A program made the translations under genes and the position numbers. A model generated the notes under the pieces. It was not told the DNA's origin and did not search any database. It worked only from the letters and a program-made list of their open reading frames with translations. A stretch of 64,000 nucleotides of DNA from Algoriphagus aquaeductus (lineage in GTDB: Bacteria; Bacteroidota; Bacteroidia; Cytophagales; Cyclobacteriaceae): the NCBI RefSeq assembly GCF_003253485.1, contig NZ_QKTX01000011.1:62001-126000 (forward strand). Reading direction: 5' to 3'. Below are positions 7,441-14,250 of this stretch, piece by piece (position 1 is the stretch's first letter; the number at the start of each line of letters is the position of its first letter).

Positions 7441-8770
7441 GTTTACCTTTTCCGCCCTACTTATTACTACCCTTTTTCTCGGCGCCTGTAGTGATCCCGC
7501 TACAGTGGGATTGGAGCTTGCTCCCCAGAATAATCAAATAGGAGTATTTTATAAGGAATTTACGCTTGACGCTCAGGTGGTATTGTTGGATTCATTTAAC
7601 ACTACCAATGCAGGCGTTTTGGTGGTGGGGAATGAAGTGGATTCTTACTTTGGAAAAACCGCCAGCGAAGCATATACCAGGTTATACATCGAACAAGGAG
7701 CGGAGAGACCCAGAACTGAGGCTATTTTAGATTCCATCTTCTTTACCCTTTCCACAGTCAGCGTGAATGGTTCTGATTTGGACAAACCCAAAAAATATTC
7801 GGTCCATCTCCTGACCGAGCCTATTCAAGACACATCCTATTACAATTTTAGTAAGCTTGCTTTTCAGGCAAATCCGATTGCAGAAGGAGAAATGGTCTTC
7901 AAAGACTCCAAAGATACCCTGATCAAATTACCTTTAGTGGAGGACTTCACCAATGAGCTTTTTACGAAGCTCAAGAGAGGGCAAGAATTTGACAATCTAT
8001 TTGCTTTCCGAAGATTTCTTCCCGGAGTAGTTATCAAAGGAAGAGAAGGTGATAATACCACTGCTGGCTTTTCTCAGGGTGGAAATACAGGGATCTTTGT
8101 TTATTATCATTACCAAGGAGACACTGCCGTGAAAAAGTATTCGATTTCTACTTTTTCTTCCAGGAGCTTTAATTCCGTGGATTCAGACCGCTCAGGGACT
8201 CCTACCGAGGTCATAGCCGAATATCAAAAATCATATGATACAGGACCTATAGTAGGTATGAAATCTGGGCTAGGGCTTGCATTGAGAATTGACACCAGCC
8301 CAATTGGGGAATTTCTGGACACACTTCAGGGTGTCATTTTCAATCAGGTAAATTTTTCCTTAGGTCCAATTGTTGACCAAGATGCCAACAATGTTCCTAT
8401 TTCCACCATGATAATGAAACTAGTCGATTCCCAAAATCGGGTATTATTAAGTTCATTCAATGGAGCAGAGCTCAATGTTCAGGGCGATGCTCAAGTTCAG
8501 GTGCTGGATGACGGCAAAGGCAATCTGATTCCCAATTATACTTTTCTTTCTTCAGCTTTAGTGGAATACTCCTCTGCTAATAAAATTTACAGGTCGGGAA
8601 TTTCTTCCCACGTTAATGCAGTATTTCGGGGCCAGCTTCAACGGCAAGATTGGTTGCTATATGCTTTTACCCCTCGGGATGGCAGTGATGATTTCAAACG
8701 CTCTTTAAGGCAGTTCAAAGTCAATAAAAACAACATCAAAGTTACCGCTATCTATTCTAAGACCAGATAG
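7367..8770 (+). CDS. DUF4270 family lipoprotein
   Basis: This is an exported lipoprotein of a Bacteroidota family (DUF4270) without an established function. The signal peptide FTFSALLITTLFLGAC ends in a lipobox with the acylated Cys followed by SDPATVGLEL, and the mature part is rich in beta-type sequence. The frame has no ATG before the signal peptide: candidates are TTG at 7367 (467 aa) or TTG at 7430, which gives a compact signal peptide and only an 11-nt overlap with the upstream gene. I list the longer form. A strong terminator follows at 8797-8834. Confidence 0.85.
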   Translation: MKSVLKKSSKLTTNFTGFIPALRAKFTFSALLITTLFLGACSDPATVGLELAPQNNQIGVFYKEFTLDAQVVLLDSFNTTNAGVLVVGNEVDSYFGKTASEAYTRLYIEQGAERPRTEAILDSIFFTLSTVSVNGSDLDKPKKYSVHLLTEPIQDTSYYNFSKLAFQANPIAEGEMVFKDSKDTLIKLPLVEDFTNELFTKLKRGQEFDNLFAFRRFLPGVVIKGREGDNTTAGFSQGGNTGIFVYYHYQGDTAVKKYSISTFSSRSFNSVDSDRSGTPTEVIAEYQKSYDTGPIVGMKSGLGLALRIDTSPIGEFLDTLQGVIFNQVNFSLGPIVDQDANNVPISTMIMKLVDSQNRVLLSSFNGAELNVQGDAQVQVLDDGKGNLIPNYTFLSSALVEYSSANKIYRSGISSHVNAVFRGQLQRQDWLLYAFTPRDGSDDFKRSLRQFKVNKNNIKVTAIYSKTR

Positions 8771-8796
8771 TCGGATATTTTGCAAAAGTCACTGTG

Positions 8797-8834
8797 ATCC
8801 ACTTTTAGTTTTTCTAGAAGTGGATTATTTTTTT
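8797..8834 (+). terminator. Terminator after the DUF4270 gene
   Basis: ATCCACTT (8797-8804) pairs with AAGTGGAT (8818-8825), followed by TATTTTTTTTT. It separates the GT5-like/DUF4270 pair from glmS. Confidence 0.85.
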
Positions 8835-8891
8835 TGGCACGAATGCTGTTTCTTTGTGCAAGTACTTACCAACTTTTAAGAATTTTTACTT

Positions 8892-10733
8892 ATGTGTGGA
8901 ATTGTCGCGTATGTAGGGCAGCAAGAAGCGCTGCCCATTATCATTAAAGGCCTTAAGCGATTGGAATACCGGGGATATGATTCTGCCGGCGTTGCATTGA
9001 TCGACCAAAAAGGTCTCAGTATCTACAAGAAAAAAGGGAAGGTCTCCGAACTGGAGAATCATCTTGCTGAGAATGGAAACCTGAAATCCCGAATCGGAAT
9101 CGGTCATACCCGTTGGGCAACCCATGGTGAACCCAATGATGTAAATGCTCACCCTCATTATTCTTCCTCAGAGAAATTTGCAATGATCCATAATGGGATT
9201 ATTGAAAATTATGAGGTTTTGAAAAAAGACCTCCTGCAAAAGGGATATCAGTTTCAGAGTGAGACCGACACCGAAGTGTTTGTGAAGTTTATAGAAGACA
9301 TCTATACCCACAATAACTGTACATTGGAAGAAGCTTTGCGCCTGGCACTTCAAAAAGTAGTCGGAGCTTATGCTATCGTTTTGATCAATTTAGAGGAGCC
9401 AGACACGTTGATTGCCGCCCGAAAAGGTTCGCCTTTAGTTATCGGGGTAGGAGAAGACGAGTTTTTCCTAGCCTCAGATGCCACTCCGATCATCGAATAT
9501 ACCAACAAGGTCGTCTACCTTGATGATTACGAAATCGCGGTAATCCGTGACGGAAAGCTTCAGGTGAAAACTATTGAGAATATTGAGACCAGTCCGTATA
9601 TCAATCAGCTGGAACTGGAACTGGAAGCGATCGAAAAAGGCGGATATGAACACTTCATGCTCAAAGAGATCTTTGAGCAGCCCAAATCTATAGCAGACTG
9701 TCTCAGAGGAAGACTCGATCCCAAATCAGGACGATTGGTTTTGGGGGGATTGAGAGATTATATGAATAAGTTTAACAATGCCGAACGAATCATCATTACG
9801 GCTTGTGGCACTTCATGGCATGCTGGATTGGTCGCTGAATATCTTTTCGAAGAGTTTGCCCGGGTACCTGTCGAAGTAGAATATGCTTCCGAGTTCAGAT
9901 ACCGAAATCCGGTGATCACAGATAAGGATTTTATCATAGCAATTTCTCAATCCGGAGAAACAGCAGATACGTTGGCAGCTATTGAGTTAGCGAAGTCAAA
10001 AGGAGCGACTATTTTCGGAGTTTGTAATGTGGTAGGATCTTCTATTCCAAGAACCACCCATGCCGGATGCTATACTCACGCCGGCCCGGAGATTGGAGTT
10101 GCTTCCACCAAAGCATTTACTGCACAGATTTCGGTATTGACTATGATGGCTTTAAAACTTGGCTATCAGCGAGGTACTTTGCCTGAAAGTAAATACATTC
10201 TGATGCTCCACGAATTGGCTGACATCCCTGCCAAGGTCGAAAAGGCCCTTCAGACCAATGATGCGGTCAAGAAAATCGCAGAGAAATACAAAGACGCCCG
10301 CAATATGCTCTATCTGGGGCGAGGATATAATTTCCCCGTAGCCTTGGAAGGGGCACTCAAGCTGAAAGAAATCTCTTACATCCATGCCGAGGGATATCCG
10401 GCTGCAGAGATGAAACATGGTCCCATCGCCCTCATTGATGAGGAAATGCCGGTCATTTTCATTGCTACACTGGACAGTTCTTACGAAAAAGTGGTCAGCA
10501 ACATTCAGGAAGTAAAAGCCCGTAAAGGAAAAGTAATCGCTGTGGTAACTGAAGGGGATAAGCAAGTCAAGGCTTTAGCAGACCATGTAATCGAAATTCC
10601 GCCAACAAATGAAGCCTTTACCCCATTGCTCTCTGTGATCCCGCTCCAATTGCTTTCTTATCATATCGCTGTGATGAGGGGATGTAATGTGGATCAGCCG
10701 AGAAATTTGGCTAAGTCGGTGACGGTAGAGTAA
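8892..10733 (+). CDS. glmS: Glutamine--fructose-6-phosphate aminotransferase (isomerizing)
   Basis: The enzyme makes glucosamine-6-phosphate from fructose-6-phosphate and glutamine, the entry to UDP-GlcNAc. It has 613 aa. The N-terminal class II glutamine amidotransferase begins MCGIVAYVGQ with the nucleophilic Cys2, with GHTRWATHGEPN and the NADDF-equivalent region. Two SIS sugar-isomerase domains follow (TACGTSWHAG; AISQSGETADTLAAI), then PLQLLSYHIAV and the conserved C-terminal LAKSVTVE. It is preceded and followed by terminators, so it is a single-gene unit. GlmM, the next enzyme, is at 35-36 kb. No glmS ribozyme-like leader is visible in the 66 nt between the upstream terminator and the start. 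Confidence 0.98.
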   Translation: MCGIVAYVGQQEALPIIIKGLKRLEYRGYDSAGVALIDQKGLSIYKKKGKVSELENHLAENGNLKSRIGIGHTRWATHGEPNDVNAHPHYSSSEKFAMIHNGIIENYEVLKKDLLQKGYQFQSETDTEVFVKFIEDIYTHNNCTLEEALRLALQKVVGAYAIVLINLEEPDTLIAARKGSPLVIGVGEDEFFLASDATPIIEYTNKVVYLDDYEIAVIRDGKLQVKTIENIETSPYINQLELELEAIEKGGYEHFMLKEIFEQPKSIADCLRGRLDPKSGRLVLGGLRDYMNKFNNAERIIITACGTSWHAGLVAEYLFEEFARVPVEVEYASEFRYRNPVITDKDFIIAISQSGETADTLAAIELAKSKGATIFGVCNVVGSSIPRTTHAGCYTHAGPEIGVASTKAFTAQISVLTMMALKLGYQRGTLPESKYILMLHELADIPAKVEKALQTNDAVKKIAEKYKDARNMLYLGRGYNFPVALEGALKLKEISYIHAEGYPAAEMKHGPIALIDEEMPVIFIATLDSSYEKVVSNIQEVKARKGKVIAVVTEGDKQVKALADHVIEIPPTNEAFTPLLSVIPLQLLSYHIAVMRGCNVDQPRNLAKSVTVE

Positions 10734-10744
10734 TGTTCAAAAAT

Positions 10745-10770
10745 AAAGCTCGGATTTTTTCGGGCTTTTT
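10745..10770 (+). terminator. Terminator after glmS
   Basis: AAAGCTCG (10745-10752) pairs with CGGGCTTT (10761-10768) with one U-G wobble, followed by TT. It touches the stop codon of the convergent Kazal gene. Confidence 0.7.
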
Positions 10771-10993
10771 ACTTGCAAGCCCCTGCCGTCCAAGATTTTA
10801 GTCCTGCCAAATCTGCGGTACACGCGTTTGGGTAGGTCTTTCCATCACAACCACAGACGGGGGTGTAGTCAAAAGTGCATGGACCACTTCTGATTTTTTC
10901 CGGATCAATGCAATTGGAGAGAGGTTCTTCTTTTTCACAGTGCGAAAAAATGAAAATGGAGGCAAAGAACAGGATTGATGGTAATTTTCTCAT
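10769..10993 (-). CDS. Small Kazal-type serine protease inhibitor domain lipoprotein
   Basis: This 74-aa exported protein has a signal peptide (LPSILFFASIFIFSHC) ending in a lipobox Cys, so it is probably anchored in the envelope. The remaining ~50 residues are one Kazal domain: CIDPEKIRSGPC, then YTPVCGCDGKTYPNAC, then a final Cys near the C-terminus; the VCGCDGKTYPNAC motif is diagnostic. Kazal domains inhibit serine proteases through a reactive loop after the second domain Cys. A role in protecting the cell surface from external or its own secreted proteases is inference. Convergent with glmS. Confidence 0.88.
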   Translation of the reverse strand: MRKLPSILFFASIFIFSHCEKEEPLSNCIDPEKIRSGPCTFDYTPVCGCDGKTYPNACTADLAGLKSWTAGACK

Positions 10994-11078
10994 ACCATCT
11001 TGACGAGATTATCCTCATTTCCGCTACAAATGCGTTCCTTCCGGTAAGAATTGGCAATAGCCTAGCCGATAAAATCCG

Positions 11079-11086
11079 TACTTTTG
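11079..11086 (+). promoter_or_regulatory. -7 box for prfA
   Basis: TACTTTTG matches TAnnTTTG and lies 19 nt before the prfA ATG. A TTGG lies at 11051-11054, but the 25-nt spacing is longer than the usual 19-21. Confidence 0.4.
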
Positions 11087-11105
11087 CGCAGCCAAGGAAA
11101 AACCC

Positions 11106-12179
11106 ATGCTGGATAAATTACAAGCCCTAAAGGAGAGATTTGAAGAAGTAGGTCAATTGATCATTTTACCAGATTCCATGTCTGACATGAGCAAGTATGC
11201 CAAGCTCACCAAAGAATACAAGGATCTGGAAAAAATTGTGTTCGCTTACGACGAATATTCCTTGATTCTTCAAAATATCGATAGCTCAAAAGAGATGCTG
11301 GAAAAGGAAAAGGATCCCGAATTCAGGGAAATGGCCAAGGCGGAGTTGGATGAATTGCGTGAGCGGAAGATTACCTTGGAAGAAGAGTTGAAGCAATTGC
11401 TGATTCCGAAGGATCCCAATGACTCCAAGGACTGTATTTTGGAAATCCGTGGAGGTACCGGAGGTGATGAGGCCGCAATTTTTGCAGGAGATCTTTTCAG
11501 AATGTATGAGCGATTTTGTGAGATGCAGGGCTGGAAACTCACCGTGTTGGACTTGACTTTTGGATCTGCGGGTGGCTATAAAGAAATCATCGCGACAGTA
11601 TCCGGGGCAGATGTCTATGGCATGCTGAAATATGAATCTGGGGTGCATCGGGTTCAACGTGTACCCGCTACGGAATCACAGGGAAGGGTGCATACCTCAG
11701 CAGCCTCTGTGGCGGTACTCCCCGAAATGGACGAAGTCGAGGTACATCTGGACATGAATGATATCCGAAAAGATACCTATTGCTCGTCTGGTCCGGGAGG
11801 TCAGTCGGTCAATACAACGTATTCAGCAGTCCGATTGACGCACAATCCGACCGGATTGGTGGTCACATGTCAAGATGAAAAATCCCAGATTAAGAACTTC
11901 GAAAAAGCATTGAAAGTACTTCGGTCCAGACTGTATGAGATCGAGCTTGCCAAGCACAATGAGGCCGTTGGAGCACAACGAAAATCCATGGTCGGCAGCG
12001 GGGATCGATCGGATAAAATCCGAACATACAACTATCCACAGTCTCGGGTCACCGACCATAGAATCAACAAAACCGTGTATAATCTGCCGGATGTCATGGA
12101 CGGGCATATCGAAGAATTCATTTCAGCCTTGAGACTTGCCGAAAATTTAGAAAAAATGCAGGCTGGAGGAATTGAGTAA
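11106..12179 (+). CDS. prfA: Peptide chain release factor 1
   Basis: RF1 recognises UAA and UAG stop codons and triggers peptide release on the ribosome. It has 357 aa. The tripeptide stop-codon selector is PAT at 187-189 (RVQRVPATESQGRVHTS), the RF1-type sequence rather than the RF2 SPF. The GGQ catalytic motif is at 231-233 in SSGPGGQSVNTTYSAVR, where the Gln is normally methylated. No frameshift of the RF2 kind is present. It is followed by a GNAT gene after 79 nt without an obvious terminator. Confidence 0.98.
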   Translation: MLDKLQALKERFEEVGQLIILPDSMSDMSKYAKLTKEYKDLEKIVFAYDEYSLILQNIDSSKEMLEKEKDPEFREMAKAELDELRERKITLEEELKQLLIPKDPNDSKDCILEIRGGTGGDEAAIFAGDLFRMYERFCEMQGWKLTVLDLTFGSAGGYKEIIATVSGADVYGMLKYESGVHRVQRVPATESQGRVHTSAASVAVLPEMDEVEVHLDMNDIRKDTYCSSGPGGQSVNTTYSAVRLTHNPTGLVVTCQDEKSQIKNFEKALKVLRSRLYEIELAKHNEAVGAQRKSMVGSGDRSDKIRTYNYPQSRVTDHRINKTVYNLPDVMDGHIEEFISALRLAENLEKMQAGGIE

Positions 12180-12258
12180 TCGGTATAGGCTTTGCAAGAA
12201 TGATTTAAGCAAGTATATTGACTAAATAAAATCCCACTAAAGTAAACCCGGCAACATT

Positions 12259-12783
12259 ATGATTATTGAAGGAGAAAGAGAGATCAACCTGGTGACATGG
12301 AGCGAATCTCATTTTCATCAGCTCTATCCTTTGGCCAATAATCCCAAAATTGCCATGAATCTCCGGGACAGTTACCCCCAGCCTTATACGATTCATGATG
12401 CGAGACATTGGATTGAACACAATCAGAAATTTAATCCGCCCCAAAATTTTGCGATTGAATTTGAAGGAAGGCTCGCGGGATCAATTGGCGCTGAGCGTGG
12501 AAAAGATGAATTGCGCACCAACATGGAGTTGGGTTTTTGGATCGGTGAGCCCTTTTGGGGAAAAGGTATAGCCACCGAAGCGGTCAAACTCTACACGGAT
12601 TACATTTTTCAAAAATTCGATATTCAGCGGATTTTTGCCCAGGTATATGATTTCAATGGAGAATCCATGAATGTGCTCGAAAAGGCCGGATATATTCCTG
12701 AAGCCATATTGAAAAAGGGATTTATCAAAAGGAGCAGGATAGGAGATATCTTCCAATATGTAAGAATAAGGGATGAAGAATAG
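12259..12783 (+). CDS. GNAT family N-acetyltransferase (RimJ/RimL-like)
   Basis: This 174-aa acetyl-CoA-dependent N-acyltransferase contains the acetyl-CoA pyrophosphate loop as GEPFWGKGIATEAVKLY (the Q/RxxGxG/A type). The surrounding order (ELGFWIGEPFWGKGIATEAV, then AQVYDFNGESMNVLEKAGY) is that of the RimJ/RimL subgroup that acetylates protein N-termini or small molecules. The acceptor cannot be predicted. Its stop codon lies in the loop of the terminator at 12768-12797, which is shared with the convergent PLP enzyme. Confidence 0.9.
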   Translation: MIIEGEREINLVTWSESHFHQLYPLANNPKIAMNLRDSYPQPYTIHDARHWIEHNQKFNPPQNFAIEFEGRLAGSIGAERGKDELRTNMELGFWIGEPFWGKGIATEAVKLYTDYIFQKFDIQRIFAQVYDFNGESMNVLEKAGYIPEAILKKGFIKRSRIGDIFQYVRIRDEE

Positions 12784-12797
12784 ACTTCATCCCTTTT
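12768..12797. terminator. Bidirectional terminator with a stop codon in its loop
   Basis: AAGGGATGAAG (12768-12778) and CTTCATCCCTT (12785-12795) form a perfect 11-bp stem followed by TTT. The loop AATAGA contains the GNAT stop codon TAG (12781-12783). The PLP-enzyme gene ends 6 nt beyond on the other strand. Confidence 0.8.
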
Positions 12798-12802
12798 TAC
12801 TT

Positions 12803-14044
12803 TTAGACTACTTTTTCCAGTGCTTGCTGAATATCCCAAATAAGATCTTCGTGGTGCTCCACTCCGATGGAAAGGCGGATTAGCTTATCGGAGATTCTAA
12901 GTTGGGCTCTGTCTTCGTCACTGACATCACTGTGAGTCATTGTCGCAGGATGCTCGGCAAGTGACTCCGTGCTACCCAGCGAAACAGCCAAGTGAAAGAG
13001 CTTGAGGTTATCCAAAAACGTGAAGGCCTCTTTTTCTCCTCCCTGTATATCAAAAGAAACCATGGCTCCTGCACAGGTCAGCTGCTTTTTAAAAATGCGA
13101 TATTGGGCAGAGTTTTCGGGTAGATGTCCGAGGTAATACACTTTTTGGACCTTGGGGTGAGCCGCCAGAAAATCAGCTACTTTTGCGGCATTCTCAGCCT
13201 GTTGGGTCATTCGGACTTTGAGTGTCTCCAAGCTACGCATGAGAAGCCAGCCTGTCCAGGGTCCGGCCATATTGCCCAGAAAAGTCCGGAGTGTTCGGAC
13301 CCGCTTCATCAATTCTTTTTTTCCTAACACTGCCCCTGCGATCAAATCAGAATGGCCACCGATATACTTGGTGGCAGAATACATGACCAAGTCTGCTCCA
13401 TGCTTGAGGGGATGCTGCCAAAGAGGCCCCATATAGGTATTGTCCACGACCAAATAGACCGGGCAACTGTCTGTACTCAGACGGTCCGCGACATTCCGGC
13501 ACAGTTCCAGATCAAAAAGCGCATTGGTTGGATTAGCAGGAGTTTCTACATACACCAATTTCACCAGGGTTCCTGCCACCCTATTAACAATATCATCCAA
13601 CGAGTCCTCAGGAGTGAATCCGATACCCTTGATGCCATATTGGGGCAGCACTTTATTGATAAAGTGGTCAGTGCCTCCATATACTGGCTTACTGTACAAA
13701 AGCGTGTCTCCAGGTCTGAGGAATTCCAAAAGAACAGTGGAAATGGCCGACATTCCGCTTTCAAACACCGTGCATTCCTCGGCTTGGTCCCAAAGACACA
13801 GCCGTTCTTCCAAAATTTGAAGGTAAGGGTTATTGAGTCGGGAATAAATCAATCCGGGTTCTTCTCCGGGAGATTTCTCCCGTTTGCCATAGGCAAGTTC
13901 AAAAAATTCCTTTCCTTCTTTGGCTGTCTTGAAGACAAAGGTTGAGGTCTGAAATATCGGGCACTTGATAGCGCCCTCTGACAATTCCGGCTTGTAGCCA
14001 TGGGACATCATCAGGCTTTCGGGTTGAAAATAACGGGAGTTCAT
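12803..14044 (-). CDS. Cystathionine gamma-synthase/lyase family PLP enzyme
   Basis: This 413-aa cytosolic PLP enzyme belongs to the Cys/Met metabolism family. The PLP lysine is in MYSATKYIGGHSDLIAG, the cofactor phosphate-binding residues in ESGMSAISTVLLE, and the aspartate contacting the pyridine nitrogen in YLVVDNTYMGP. The residue after the conserved Tyr-Gly is Gly (PVYGGTDHF) rather than the Cys typical of methionine gamma-lyase, which favours cystathionine gamma-synthase or -lyase. No met operon genes lie nearby, so the exact reaction stays open. A weak hairpin (TTTGGG/CCCAAA, 14044-14065) sits at its start codon. Confidence 0.9.
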   Translation of the reverse strand: MNSRYFQPESLMMSHGYKPELSEGAIKCPIFQTSTFVFKTAKEGKEFFELAYGKREKSPGEEPGLIYSRLNNPYLQILEERLCLWDQAEECTVFESGMSAISTVLLEFLRPGDTLLYSKPVYGGTDHFINKVLPQYGIKGIGFTPEDSLDDIVNRVAGTLVKLVYVETPANPTNALFDLELCRNVADRLSTDSCPVYLVVDNTYMGPLWQHPLKHGADLVMYSATKYIGGHSDLIAGAVLGKKELMKRVRTLRTFLGNMAGPWTGWLLMRSLETLKVRMTQQAENAAKVADFLAAHPKVQKVYYLGHLPENSAQYRIFKKQLTCAGAMVSFDIQGGEKEAFTFLDNLKLFHLAVSLGSTESLAEHPATMTHSDVSDEDRAQLRISDKLIRLSIGVEHHEDLIWDIQQALEKVV

Positions 14045-14250
14045 TTGGGTTTATATTTTCCCAAAGGAGAGAAAAATACCCATGATTTACAATCTTGGCT
14101 TCCTAATTATATTTTGATTATTTTTTATTTACAGCTTAAAAAATGAATAGTATGCATTTTTTCAAAAATTTATTCTTTATTTACCAAATAAAATTTGGAT
14201 TACCTTTTGGATTTTATCCGGGGGAAGAAGTTAATTTTTTAAGGAATCGA
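14045..14250. other. AT-rich intergenic region between two leftward genes
   Basis: This 206-bp gap is upstream of the PLP enzyme and downstream of the T9SS protein. It is strongly AT-rich. Apart from the small hairpin at 14044-14065 I see no ORF, RNA gene, riboswitch or convincing terminator. Confidence 0.4.

Noticed and set aside
14042..14065. Possible leader hairpin or riboswitch upstream of the cystathionine gamma-synthase-like gene
   Set aside because: Only a 6-bp stem (TTTGGG/CCCAAA); no SAM or other riboswitch core is recognisable.
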